Assembly (NCBI GenBank): GCA_030608765.1
Contig: JAUWDN010000001.1
Location: 1-21,565, forward strand
Length of the DNA stretch: 21,565 nt
Source: Promethearchaeota archaeon
Lineage (GTDB): Archaea > Asgardarchaeota > Lokiarchaeia > Sigynarchaeales > SOKP01
Direction: 5' to 3'
Part shown: piece after piece, positions 1 to 7,909 of the stretch
Numbering within the stretch: position 1 is the stretch's first letter
Layout: the number at the start of each line of letters is the position of its first letter
Notes under the pieces: model-generated
Told to the model about the DNA's origin: nothing
Database searches by the model: none
What the model saw: only the letters and a program-made list of their open reading frames with translations
Translations under genes and position numbers: made by a program

Positions 1-110
1 TAGGACAGTTTAAGATCGTCTAAACATTTTTTTGCATATTCTATATCCATTGCTGCCTGTTTCGACCCTCCAGCAATGGGATTATAAATAATTGCATAAT
101 CTGCTTCCAT
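1..110 (-). CDS. Lipid kinase / diacylglycerol kinase-like protein, N-terminal fragment
   Basis: Only the first 36 codons are inside the window; the gene runs off its left edge. The translation begins MEADYAIIYNPIAGGSK. The NPIAGGSK element matches the NP-x-AG-x-G/S-K nucleotide-binding motif at the N-terminus of the DAGK catalytic domain (diacylglycerol kinase, YegS, sphingosine kinase). The ATG at 108-110 is preceded by AGGTG eight bases upstream, a good Shine-Dalgarno match. Family membership is inferred from this short motif; the substrate (diacylglycerol, archaeal lipid or other) cannot be told. NAD kinase-like proteins share the fold and are the main alternative. Confidence 0.66.
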   Translation of the reverse strand, partial: MEADYAIIYNPIAGGSKQAAMDIEYAKKCLDDLKLS

Positions 111-283
111 AATTAACACACCTAATTCTTGATACTTAAAATTCTTTATATTATTATAATATAATTTTAAATCTAGAACTATTTAAAAATTATAGTTTAA
201 AAACTTAGGAATCCTAACTAATATTTTTCAAAAATTAAAACATTATAGAATGAGTAAAATATTAATCCTTTAATTTCCTGTAT

Positions 284-799
284 TCATTTCTCTTTCCAAA
301 CACAGCCACAGCCACTGCAAGTATAAATTTTACCATATACTCGTGGAAAATGACATATTATATCATTCTTATCAGTTGATTCGTGAATTTTGTACCAGTT
401 ATCGACATCACAAATTGGACATAATCGACGACCCATTGGTTTTGGAATTGTGAGTGTTTCTCCTGAGTGGGTGAACAGACCTTGATTTTTTATAGAATTA
501 ATCAAATTCTTTTTTTGAATAAATTTCTTTACAACTGGACCGATTGCATTAGTATCTGTTTCGAATTCGATAGTTTCTTGGCGATTTTCTGTATCTATTG
601 CTTGTACTTCAAGCGTTTTTAGATAACTTGAAACAATAGGTTTAATTTCATTTTTTTTTGGTAATCGCTCATATTCATTAATGAAATTATCTACAAAATT
701 TTCTACATAGACTTTTTGTATAACTAATCCTTTTTGTTCAACTTCTCTAATAATATCTCCGATAATGTAATCTTTTAAAACAGGATCTTCCATAATCAT
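284..799 (-). CDS. Zinc-ribbon protein of unknown function
   Basis: A 171-residue soluble protein that I do not recognise at family level. Residues 1-105 are predominantly helical and charged, with no obvious motif. The C-terminal third carries CPIC (C127, C130) and, about 30 residues later, CSGCGC (C161, C164, C166), with a further C149 between them. Two CxxC knuckles at this spacing are typical of a treble-clef or zinc-ribbon fold binding one zinc. There is no signal peptide or TM segment. The ATG at 799 has GGTGAGG nine bases upstream; a second in-frame ATG lies at 793. A TATA-like box (minus-strand TTTATATT, 876-883) sits in the upstream gap. Such proteins may bind nucleic acid or be ribosome- or transcription-associated, but nothing here decides it. 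Confidence 0.75.
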   Translation of the reverse strand: MIMEDPVLKDYIIGDIIREVEQKGLVIQKVYVENFVDNFINEYERLPKKNEIKPIVSSYLKTLEVQAIDTENRQETIEFETDTNAIGPVVKKFIQKKNLINSIKNQGLFTHSGETLTIPKPMGRRLCPICDVDNWYKIHESTDKNDIICHFPRVYGKIYTCSGCGCVWKEK

Positions 800-875
800 T
801 TAGGAGCGCCTCACCCAATAAAACTCTCATTAAATATGTTATCAATAAATTAATACTATTTTATTAAGATGTGAT

Positions 876-883
876 AATATAAA
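876..883 (-). promoter_or_regulatory. TATA-like box for the zinc-ribbon gene
   Basis: The minus strand reads TTTATATT inside a longer TTTTATATTATC context, about 80 bases upstream of the ATG at 799. It matches the archaeal TATA consensus. The leader it implies would contain the GGTGAGG Shine-Dalgarno. Inferred by eye; AT richness makes false positives likely. Confidence 0.35.
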
Positions 884-979
884 ACACTATCTCAAAAATC
901 GCAAGTCATGTTTTGATCAAAAAGTGACTACTTTCTGTTGATACAATATAACAAATCCTTATAGCGTGTTAGAATAAAA

Positions 980-987
980 TTTATATT
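980..987 (+). promoter_or_regulatory. TATA-like box for the signal peptidase gene
   Basis: TTTATATT in an AAATTTATATTAGC context. A start about 25 bases downstream would give a leader of roughly 40 nt that includes the GGAG Shine-Dalgarno at 1039-1042. A second TATA-like stretch at 1020-1030 is too close to the ATG to fit a leader containing that Shine-Dalgarno. Confidence 0.4.
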
Positions 988-1047
988 AGCAGATTTATTT
1001 ATTTAGACAAGAGAAAGAGTATATTATAAAAATTAGCTGGAGACTAT

Positions 1048-1683
1048 ATGAAGAACGCAGAAGAAAAAGTAAAGAAGCCTATTCCTCAAAAAAAAATCAT
1101 TATAGCAGTAGTAATGATCGTTATTGCGTTTTTTGGCTCTTTTCTAGTTTATTTTATTCTCCAAATTTCTTTTAATACTGAGTCCCCTATCGTTGTAGTA
1201 ATTAGCGGCTCAATGGAACCTACTATCCACAAAGGTGATTTATTATTTGTGAGGGGAATCGACGCAGAATATATAAAAAATGGAACTGCTGAAGATCTAG
1301 ACGGGGATGTGATTGTATTTAATGCTCGAGGATTGTGGTTTAATGCACCTCAAGAGCCTATCGTCCACCGTGTTATTGGTAAGTATAACATAAGTGATAC
1401 TTGGTACTTCCTAACTAAAGGGGACGCTAACATCTTGCCGGATGGAGGTTCTGTTCCAGAATCTCGTGTTATAGGCGTAGTAGTAGGAAGAATACCATAT
1501 ATCGGCTGGGTAAAAATCTTTTTGACAGAATCTGGCTTACTAATTCCTCTATTAGTGATAATCTCAGCGTTACTTATTATTAGCATAGTTAGCGACATCC
1601 TTAAAGGCGACGACGAAGATGAAAATAAAAAAAATAAGGAAAGTCGAAAGGATATCGATAAGCAATCCAAGAGTGAAGAATAA
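1048..1683 (+). CDS. sec11: Type I signal peptidase, archaeal/ER (Sec11) type
   Basis: Membrane endopeptidase that removes signal peptides from secreted proteins after Sec translocation. The 211 residues hold a TM anchor at about 16-41. Next come box B VVVISGSMEP with catalytic Ser55, box D IVHRVI with His107, and box E TKGDAN with Asp126. A late box RIPYIGWV (148-155), a second TM at about 163-186 and a highly charged tail of Asp/Glu/Lys follow. A His in place of the bacterial catalytic Lys places it in the S26B ER/archaeal class (Ser-His-Asp), as known for Sec11. The ATG has GGAG (1039-1042) five bases upstream. The second TM and charged tail are found in many archaeal members. A small two-TM gene follows on the same strand after 85 bases. 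Confidence 0.93.
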   Translation: MKNAEEKVKKPIPQKKIIIAVVMIVIAFFGSFLVYFILQISFNTESPIVVVISGSMEPTIHKGDLLFVRGIDAEYIKNGTAEDLDGDVIVFNARGLWFNAPQEPIVHRVIGKYNISDTWYFLTKGDANILPDGGSVPESRVIGVVVGRIPYIGWVKIFLTESGLLIPLLVIISALLIISIVSDILKGDDEDENKKNKESRKDIDKQSKSEE

Positions 1684-1768
1684 AATTGTTATTCTTAAAA
1701 TAAGTATTTATATTACCCAATACTTGATCTTATTTACTTAATTTAATTTTAAAACATAGTGATAATAA

Positions 1769-1993
1769 ATGGCTTGGACTCCACCAACTAAATTTACTGT
1801 GATGTTTAGTTTCCTCTGCTTAGCAGGAGGATTATTTATTTTAATTGAACAATTTTTTTCGCTTGCTGGCGTACTACCACCATTAACTTTCGGAACATAC
1901 ACTTCCGATCAATGGTGGGGTATTTTTGGAATGGCATTAGTTTTTCTCGCTTGGTTTCTAATGTTTCTAGGGGTAAGATTAAAAGGTTTATAA
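1769..1993 (+). CDS. Small two-TM membrane protein
   Basis: A 74-residue protein I do not recognise. Residues about 9-31 and 49-70 form two hydrophobic helices. They are joined by a short polar loop rich in aromatics and prolines (PPLTFGTYTSDQWW), a hairpin topology. GTGAT (1759-1763) lies five bases before the ATG and matches the GGTGATC part of the Shine-Dalgarno. It may be co-transcribed with the upstream signal peptidase, although a TATA-like TATTTATATT stretch at 1704-1714 could give it its own promoter. A role as a signal peptidase accessory subunit (SPC1-like proteins also have two TM helices) is only a guess from position and topology. Confidence 0.68.
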   Translation: MAWTPPTKFTVMFSFLCLAGGLFILIEQFFSLAGVLPPLTFGTYTSDQWWGIFGMALVFLAWFLMFLGVRLKGL

Positions 1994-2005
1994 TTTTAAA
2001 CCTAA

Positions 2006-2016
2006 TTTTTTTTTTT
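2006..2016 (+). terminator. Oligo-T terminator after the signal peptidase / two-TM pair
   Basis: Eleven consecutive T on the plus strand, 13 bases after the stop codon at 1993, with no strong hairpin. This is the usual archaeal intrinsic termination signal. Confidence 0.55.
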
Positions 2017-2115
2017 AAAATTTGAGAACACTAGTTGAAGTTTCTCCTTCAAATAAACCTCAAGCCGAGCATAGAATATGAGATAAAGTCATTAGAATGA
2101 TAAAAATAATTATAT

Positions 2116-2125
2116 AAAAAAAAAA
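2116..2125 (-). terminator. Oligo-T terminator after alba
   Basis: Ten consecutive A on the plus strand (T10 on the minus strand), about 50 bases downstream of the alba stop. It faces the plus-strand T11 signal at 2006-2016, so the intergenic gap between the convergent genes carries a terminator in each direction. Confidence 0.5.
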
Positions 2126-2174
2126 GATTTTAACTGCCTAATTGCTATACTCGGACAGTTTGAATATCATTTGT

Positions 2175-2468
2175 TTATTTTGGTGGAGCAAGTACAATTT
2201 CAATGCTAGAAACATTGTTTGTCTGACCATTCTCTCCTTCGAGTTGTTCTGTTGAAAGCCTAATATCTTTATATTCAGTTCCTTTTAAGAATCTATTTCT
2301 TAATATTTCACACACATCGACTGCATGTGAAATTGCTCTCCCTCTGGCCTTAACAGTACAATCTTCTCCTTTATTAAGGATCATCATTGTAGCCATTACG
2401 TAATTCATGGTAGGTCTTCTTCCCACAAATACACTATTGACTTCTTTTTCTTTATCTTTTCCGGACAT
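2175..2468 (-). CDS. alba: Alba, DNA/RNA-binding chromatin protein
   Basis: Abundant archaeal chromatin and RNA-binding protein, acting as a dimer. The 97-residue translation follows the Alba fold throughout. It has VFVGRRPTMNYVMA at the N-terminus, the hallmark VKARGRAISHAVDVCEILRNR in the middle (residues about 39-59; central part ARGRAISHAVD), and a closing beta strand VSSIEIVLAPP. The basic pair that in Sulfolobus Alba is Lys16-Lys17 is Arg17-Arg18 here, so the classic acetylation site is absent. AAAGGTAA just upstream of the ATG at 2468 serves as the Shine-Dalgarno. The gene diverges from the histone gene across a 516-base gap. Confidence 0.95.
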   Translation of the reverse strand: MSGKDKEKEVNSVFVGRRPTMNYVMATMMILNKGEDCTVKARGRAISHAVDVCEILRNRFLKGTEYKDIRLSTEQLEGENGQTNNVSSIEIVLAPPK

Positions 2469-2984
2469 CTTTTTTACCTTTCTTGTTGTTTCAGTTGATT
2501 TCCTATACTTTTTAGTTATTTCGAATGAAAATCTTTATTTTTTTCTTTTAGGTATTGCGGTTTTACTGCTGTCAAGTTTCATTAATAGCAATAGATGCAA
2601 TTACGCTTAGATTGTTCATACTACAAGAACTAATCTATAGCTTAAGATTAAAAAATATTTAAAAACTATTAAATGTTATCAACTTGTTAATATTTAAATG
2701 GGATATCAGAAGTAATTATATTTAAAATCCATGTAGTGTCGTTGGTAATTAAAGGAATATTTGTTTCATGAATAAAATTTCCTTCTTGGATTTACACCAG
2801 AAGAGATAGAAAAGCTCATGAATCAAAATTAGATTTCGGAGAATTATTGAGGAATGTCAAAACAAGTCAAAACATTTAAAAACTTAAAAAAAAATAATTT
2901 ATATTAATAAAAAATCAATTTATATTCTGATTTTTTACTACTTAACTAAAACTTAATAAAAGTATAAGAAGAGGAAGAAAAATT
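2469..2984. other. Divergent alba/histone intergenic region
   Basis: This 516-base stretch has no convincing gene. It should hold the promoters of alba (minus) and the histone (plus). It contains several AT-rich TATA-like elements, including TTTAAAAAC at 2658-2666 and 2875-2883. A short open stretch around 2785-2832 would encode LLGFTPEEIEKLMNQN but has no good start and stops quickly; it could be a gene remnant or chance. Confidence 0.6.
2898..2926 (+). promoter_or_regulatory. Tandem TATA-like boxes of the histone gene
   Basis: Two copies of TTTATATT (2898-2905 and 2919-2926), 21 bases apart. They lie about 60-85 bases ahead of the histone ATG and upstream of a GAGGA Shine-Dalgarno at 2971-2975. 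Either could position a start that leaves a leader containing the Shine-Dalgarno. The pairing suggests two start sites for a gene expected to be highly expressed; this is inference. Confidence 0.42.
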
Positions 2985-3173
2985 ATGGCAAAAGTAGAAA
3001 CCTTATTTGTAAAATCTAAAGTTCGGGAATTTATTAAATCCAACAATCTTAATACTAGCTCAGGTGTACTAGACGGAGAAACATTAAATGGGCTGATCGT
3101 TTGGATTCTTGACAAAGCTTGTGCACGCGCTAAAGCTAACGGCCGAAAAACGGTAAAAGCACGAGATTTATAA
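2985..3173 (+). CDS. Short archaeal histone-fold protein with reduced third helix
   Basis: A 62-residue histone-fold protein. Helix 1 corresponds to about KSKVREFIKS (10-19). The long helix 2 is about GETLNGLIVWILDKACARAKANG (its ends at residues 31 and 53). The final RKTVKARDL matches the diagnostic RKTVKAxD segment of archaeal histones, where Arg and Asp form the loop clamp. The chain ends at that Asp-Leu, where canonical archaeal histones carry a third helix. It therefore belongs with the short prokaryotic histones rather than the HMf type that builds endless hypernucleosomes. A strong Shine-Dalgarno (GAGGA, 2971-2975) precedes the ATG. Its mode of DNA binding (dimer, bending or face-to-face tetramer) cannot be told here. 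Confidence 0.87.
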   Translation: MAKVETLFVKSKVREFIKSNNLNTSSGVLDGETLNGLIVWILDKACARAKANGRKTVKARDL

Positions 3174-3200
3174 GCAACCTCAAAAAATTTTCAATCTTTC

Positions 3201-3208
3201 TTTTTTTT
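3201..3208 (+). terminator. Oligo-T terminator after the histone gene
   Basis: T8 preceded by TCTTTC, 28 bases after the histone stop and before the convergent rad50 stop at 3233. Consistent with archaeal termination. Confidence 0.5.
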
Positions 3209-3232
3209 ATTATTTAAATTAAATCTAAACTG

Positions 3233-5338
3233 CTAAGGTTTAAGTAAGGAATTAATTGTTTGATTTTCTCTCTTAAACTTAGCAGTGCTTATACCTGTTG
3301 TATGATCTTTAGTAACAAAAATTTTATGTGTATTGATATCTGAGGGAATCTCTGTGTGTGTAATGAGAAAAATTTGAGAAAATGTTTTGGATTTAATTAA
3401 ATGTTTAAGAATCCTCTCTCTTCGAGTAGCATCAAGAGCGGCTAAAGGTTCGTCCAGAAGTAAAATGTCAATCTTTGGATTTTTCTGTGGAGATTCTTTT
3501 ATAGGTCGAATTTTACTCATTAATTCTGATATGGCTAACCTAAGAGCCATACCTAACGCAGTTTTGTCCCCCCCCGAGAGGACCTCTATTGATTCATGAA
3601 CTCCATTAAAATTGTCTTTAATTTTAAGCGATAGTCCTGTTTTTCTTGTACCCGTTAGATCCAGAAGTAAGTCGCTATATTGACCCGATGTAAAATCTTT
3701 TATGTATTTATTTGTAGTTAAAGCAATGTTTTTTACTAATCGCTTTACAACCATATATTCCGTTACAAACCTTCTAACAAATTCTTTTGCTTTATTTATA
3801 TGATCGATTTCTATCTCAAGTTCTCCAATAGACTTCTCGAGATCTTTCATACGCTTAATTTCTTCTTTTAAATCGACAATTTTAACCAGATTAATTTCAA
3901 ATTTCTTTTGTTTTTCTTTGAACTCCTTTTCTATTGCTGATAGTTCAGTGGAAAGCGTTTTTTTTTCTATAGAAAGTCGTTTTACTTTTTCAGCGCTAGG
4001 GTCAATAAATTTCGACTTATTTTTCACAAGGAAGGTGTTTAATCCGTCGTTAGCTTTATTAAGATCCAATTCGTATTTCTGGTAATTTTCATAATCTCCT
4101 TTTAATCCTTGCGTTATTATTATTCTTTTTTTTATTTTATCTAGCTTATTTTGGTGTGAATCAATTTCCGTATCTAGGTTATCAAGTACGTTAGTTATAC
4201 TTTTTATTTTGTCCTGATTTATTTTGATTTCCTTATTAAATTTCACAATCATCTCGTCATAATGCTCTTTTGTTAACTTATTTTGGCATGTAGGACATAG
4301 TGCTATATTCGTACCATCTTTTTTTGAAGTGAAATTTAAGCTATCCTCCATTTTTTTTATTTTAGAATTTGAATCTTCAATCCTACCTCTAGTTTTTCCT
4401 AATCCTTTAAATGTGGCAGCTCGTTGCTTGTCTACAAGTTCTTTTTGTGTTTTAATATTACTTTTTTCTTTCGCTAATAAATTAATTTTTTCAATAATAT
4501 TTACTATTGGTTCAAAATCTTTTAAACTCAGATTGGTATTTTTAATCTTAGCTTGAAAGTCACTCTTATATGACAGAGATTTTTCTTCAATAATTTTTTG
4601 TTGGTTGTAGAGCGCTTCCAAATTTGTTATTAATTCATCTGAAGGAAATAATAAGATTTTATGTTCGTGGTCTTCCTTTATTTTCTTATTTTCAATTATT
4701 TTTTTTTCCAATTCTGAATTTTCAAGCAAAATAAAATTGATATCTTTTTCAATCCGTTCAATAGGGACTCTCTCCTTTTCTAATTTTTCCTTGTCGTATT
4801 TAGTAGTCTTAGATTCTTTATCGAGATATGATAATGCTTCGTCAATTATATTGAGTCTGAAAAGATCAATTATCATATCCCTTAGGTCAGCACCTTTTTT
4901 ATTTGCTAACTCTTCCACTTCTCCCTGTCTTACGAAAACTGTGTTCAAAGCTTGCTCTGTAGAAATCTCGAAAAAGTTTTCAATATTAAAATCTTTAATT
5001 TCACGATAAGATGTTTTGACCCATTCAAACAATTTTGTTGATGTGGATCCTGATCTGCCCCATTTACGATAAATGTTATATTTCTTATTATCAAGGGTGA
5101 AAAAAATAGTTATCTCTGCTTTAGATTCTCCATAAGTGATGAAGGAGGCTGCATTTCTTGCTCTGAAGATTTTTGGCCCAAAAAAAGCAAAAAGAACGCC
5201 CTCAAGGATTGTCGATTTACCGTAAGAATTTTGTCCGCTAATAAGTATTAATCCTTCAGGTAAGTCCTCGTTAGTTTTTGGCAAATTTAATTGTCTATAT
5301 CCCATGAAATTTTTAAAAATGAGTTTAGTAATCTGCAA
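3233..5338 (-). CDS. rad50: Rad50, SMC-like ATPase of the Mre11-Rad50 complex
   Basis: ATP-driven partner of Mre11 in double-strand-break detection and end processing. The 701 residues show Walker A GQNSYGKST (35-43), Q-loop Q138, a long charged coiled coil (about 165-345), zinc-hook CPTC (348-351), the returning coil (352-525), signature LSGGDK (587-592), Walker B ILLLDEP (625-631) with D-loop LDATRR, and H-loop His661. All catalytic motifs are intact. At 701 residues it is shorter than well-studied archaeal Rad50 (roughly 850-1000), because each coil arm is only about 175-180 residues. The start is a TTG (5336-5338), chosen because QITKLIFKNF is the conserved N-terminus and no ATG lies upstream. 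Its Shine-Dalgarno GGAGGT lies inside the last codons of mre11, so translation is probably coupled. It is the last gene of the operon. Confidence 0.96.
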   Translation of the reverse strand: MQITKLIFKNFMGYRQLNLPKTNEDLPEGLILISGQNSYGKSTILEGVLFAFFGPKIFRARNAASFITYGESKAEITIFFTLDNKKYNIYRKWGRSGSTSTKLFEWVKTSYREIKDFNIENFFEISTEQALNTVFVRQGEVEELANKKGADLRDMIIDLFRLNIIDEALSYLDKESKTTKYDKEKLEKERVPIERIEKDINFILLENSELEKKIIENKKIKEDHEHKILLFPSDELITNLEALYNQQKIIEEKSLSYKSDFQAKIKNTNLSLKDFEPIVNIIEKINLLAKEKSNIKTQKELVDKQRAATFKGLGKTRGRIEDSNSKIKKMEDSLNFTSKKDGTNIALCPTCQNKLTKEHYDEMIVKFNKEIKINQDKIKSITNVLDNLDTEIDSHQNKLDKIKKRIIITQGLKGDYENYQKYELDLNKANDGLNTFLVKNKSKFIDPSAEKVKRLSIEKKTLSTELSAIEKEFKEKQKKFEINLVKIVDLKEEIKRMKDLEKSIGELEIEIDHINKAKEFVRRFVTEYMVVKRLVKNIALTTNKYIKDFTSGQYSDLLLDLTGTRKTGLSLKIKDNFNGVHESIEVLSGGDKTALGMALRLAISELMSKIRPIKESPQKNPKIDILLLDEPLAALDATRRERILKHLIKSKTFSQIFLITHTEIPSDINTHKIFVTKDHTTGISTAKFKRENQTINSLLKP

Positions 5339-5345
5339 GCGTAAG

Positions 5346-6662
5346 TTAGACCTCCTTCTCTCTTTCCATTGTTCTTAACGCTTTTCTTAACGCTTTCATT
5401 CCTAATTGTGTCAATTTATCAACATCAAAATTACTTTTTTCTTCAGATAGTTTCTCGTTCACAAATGTTTTGAATTCAACATCTGGTTTTTCTAATATGT
5501 AATCTTGAATTCTACCTGCACTTATGTCGTCTTCAAGAATTTCAGATAAATCGGCAATTTTCCATATTAACTGTAATATATTATACTTTTCAGGTTCAGA
5601 AAAACAATCCCTCCTTATTCTAGACATTAGTTCGTTGATTTGCCAATTTTTTTCGAAGGTTATTTCTCCTTCAAAGTTAAATTTCAATCTAGCAGCGGTT
5701 TTCGGATCAAAACCTCCCTCTTTAATGTGATTATTTAATTCATTGATTATTCGATTCTGTAAATCTATCGAGGATTGGTCAGATTTAGCCTCGATTGCAA
5801 TAATTTCAAAAGTTCTTTTTGATATGCCGTCAGTAAACACTTTTTCGACATTTAATTTTTTGGTTTTATCATCAATATCTACGATTAGGTAGCCTTGCTT
5901 TTCGAATATTTCTTTAAAATTCATTGGCAGTAAACTCCCAGAGTAAAAATGATTTTTAGAAACTGATCTTAAACCGTGTTCGTGTCCCAGCGCTATGTAA
6001 TCATAACCTAGGTCATCACTATTGACTTTATTATGCAATGTATTATCTCCTGCAGAACCATGAGCAAGAGCAATATTTATAAACCCATCATTCTTAGGGG
6101 GTTGTTGCCTTTCTATCCAATCGTCGTATTCTTTTTGATAGACTTCAAAACTTTTAAATTCAAAATAAGGAAATAAATAAAAACGAGTGTTTTTAGCGGG
6201 AAAATCTAATTTAAGAGCTTTTTTTTCTTTAATAGCGTTAATTAAATTTCTCTCTTTAAAATAGAAGAGATTAGGAAATTCTCCTTCTTTGGCATGAGAT
6301 TCAAATGGTGTATATTCATAACCTCTGAAAATGCCATGATTTCCTTCAATGTAGATAAGTGGAACTTGATCATTAGTATTCCTAAAAAATATTTCTAATC
6401 CTTCTTTAAAAGTCCTTCTAGCAGGTTCTGGTGGGGGATATGAGCTAAATGAAAAAGGATGATGAAACATATCGCCACAATGAACTAAAAAGTCTAAATC
6501 TTTAACCTTAGAGACATCTTCCATAACTTTTAAAAAAGTGTCATAGAGTTCTTGTTCATACGGTCTTGAATAATTCTGAATAGCCCATTTATTGATAGTG
6601 CCTCGTCTCGCTCTATATCCCAAATGAGTATCCGCCATATGTACTATTCTTACCATTTTCAT
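5346..6662 (-). CDS. mre11: Mre11, double-strand-break repair nuclease
   Basis: Mn-dependent 3'-5' exonuclease/endonuclease that pairs with Rad50 to open broken DNA ends. The 438 residues have all five calcineurin-type phosphoesterase motifs: Asp11/His13 (ADTHLGYR), Asp64 (HCGDMFHHP), Asn108-His109 (EGNHG), His201 (LAHG) and His227/His229 (GHEHG). The usual GNHD is GNHG here, which spares the metal ligands. A capping domain and a C-terminal helical, Rad50-binding tail rich in Lys/Glu/Arg follow. The stop is eight bases ahead of the rad50 TTG, and the start is 17 bases after the nurA stop. A second ATG two codons downstream is an alternative start; no strong Shine-Dalgarno separates them. Confidence 0.96.
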   Translation of the reverse strand: MKMVRIVHMADTHLGYRARRGTINKWAIQNYSRPYEQELYDTFLKVMEDVSKVKDLDFLVHCGDMFHHPFSFSSYPPPEPARRTFKEGLEIFFRNTNDQVPLIYIEGNHGIFRGYEYTPFESHAKEGEFPNLFYFKERNLINAIKEKKALKLDFPAKNTRFYLFPYFEFKSFEVYQKEYDDWIERQQPPKNDGFINIALAHGSAGDNTLHNKVNSDDLGYDYIALGHEHGLRSVSKNHFYSGSLLPMNFKEIFEKQGYLIVDIDDKTKKLNVEKVFTDGISKRTFEIIAIEAKSDQSSIDLQNRIINELNNHIKEGGFDPKTAARLKFNFEGEITFEKNWQINELMSRIRRDCFSEPEKYNILQLIWKIADLSEILEDDISAGRIQDYILEKPDVEFKTFVNEKLSEEKSNFDVDKLTQLGMKALRKALRTMEREKEV

Positions 6663-6679
6663 TCACACTTTGTTCTTAA

Positions 6680-7885
6680 CTATAATTTAGGGGGGATTAC
6701 CTTATGTCTACGTACTTGCATAAATCTTTTTGTTTTGGGATCGTGCTGGAGTGTTAAAAATTGAGCTTCAAAGTTATGTTTTTCTATAGGAAGCATTCCG
6801 CTTGCTTCATGAGCGCCCGTTAAGCTTAAAGGGTAACCAAACGGAGAAAATGGGATTAATTTTTTGAGCACCGTTGCAGCGTCGCCCGTATCATAATAAT
6901 CGGGAATATCAAAACGTAAGGAGGCGCTGTCTTCAATAAGTCTCACAATATAAGTCCAACTTTTAGTGTATTTTGATAATTCTGGTAGTTCGACAATATA
7001 TGGATTACTTTTTATTTTATCATCCCAATATAATAAAATAAAATTACCTTGAGCATCTCTAAGACGACTCGTTTTTGAAAAACTGTAATATTTAATGTCG
7101 TAAGTTTGTATAAAATTATAAAAGAATTTAACGAAGCTTTCTGGAGGAAAGATGTGTTGTCGGAACATATGTATTCCATCGCCTAAGAAAACAACTTTTT
7201 TATTTTTTCCCCAATTGGATTCGTCTTTTATTCGAATTAACGACTTTAAAATTTCATCTGCTGTTCGAATTCTGTCCACAACATGACCCAAAGAGGGATA
7301 ATAATAATTGTGTTCATTGATATATTTGTCAATCTTTTTTTTATAGGTGTTCTCAAACCAATCTTCAACTTCGTCTATATTATATTTTAAGCTGCCCTGA
7401 TAAAATTCCTTCTTCAATTTTTTTATGAAATTTTCAATAACATCTCTATAAATGACAAGCTTATGTACGTTATCTTCAATGTAAGCAAAAATTGGTTTGT
7501 ACATAATTAAATCTTTCTTGTATTTACCGTCTTTATAATTAATTTGACACTCTCCAAATTTAAACGCTGCGATTTTTCCGTAGGTTCCTGTATTAGTATA
7601 TGAACTCTCATCGAAAGCTATAATTTTATAATCTTCATCTATATAATCGCTTAAATCTCCTTTGATAATTTGGTGTGGCATATCAATACAAAGTTTAGTA
7701 GAATTTTCTAAAGGATCATCAGTATCAAATTTATCCGTTTCAAGTTCAACTTTTTCATCCTTAGTCCAATTAGTAATTCTCCCTTTCATACTCTCTTTAA
7801 ATCTTCTAATAATTTGATCGGGTGAATTATCTGTTCTTTTCTTTAGTGAATCATCCAGTGAGATTAGTTCAAAATCAAAAGACAT
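6680..7885 (-). CDS. nurA: NurA, 5'-3' nuclease working with HerA
   Basis: Nuclease that resects the 5' strand at breaks, inside a HerA-NurA ring complex. The 401-residue protein has the RNase H-like NurA signatures. They are a first acidic motif IIAFDESSY with Asp92 (usually VDGS), a second acidic motif VVFLGDGIHM with Asp236, and the C-terminal FGYPLSLTGAHEA block (349-361) that matches the YPxPLxxAH element of NurA. The sequence is divergent from studied NurA, so identification relies on these motifs plus position between herA and mre11. The ATG at 7885 has AGAGGTG about six bases upstream, right after the herA stop. Confidence 0.9.
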   Translation of the reverse strand: MSFDFELISLDDSLKKRTDNSPDQIIRRFKESMKGRITNWTKDEKVELETDKFDTDDPLENSTKLCIDMPHQIIKGDLSDYIDEDYKIIAFDESSYTNTGTYGKIAAFKFGECQINYKDGKYKKDLIMYKPIFAYIEDNVHKLVIYRDVIENFIKKLKKEFYQGSLKYNIDEVEDWFENTYKKKIDKYINEHNYYYPSLGHVVDRIRTADEILKSLIRIKDESNWGKNKKVVFLGDGIHMFRQHIFPPESFVKFFYNFIQTYDIKYYSFSKTSRLRDAQGNFILLYWDDKIKSNPYIVELPELSKYTKSWTYIVRLIEDSASLRFDIPDYYDTGDAATVLKKLIPFSPFGYPLSLTGAHEASGMLPIEKHNFEAQFLTLQHDPKTKRFMQVRRHKVIPPKL

Positions 7886-7909
7886 TCGCTTACACCTCTG
7901 GTTTAATTT

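Noticed and set aside
2407..2610. Plus-strand 67-residue hydrophobic ORF overlapping alba
   Set aside because: It runs antisense through the conserved N-terminus of alba and into its promoter, and has no Shine-Dalgarno; a shadow ORF.
2785..2832. Short coding-like stretch LLGFTPEEIEKLMNQN
   Set aside because: No usable start, ends after a few codons, and no flanking frame extends it. Could be a remnant but cannot be supported.
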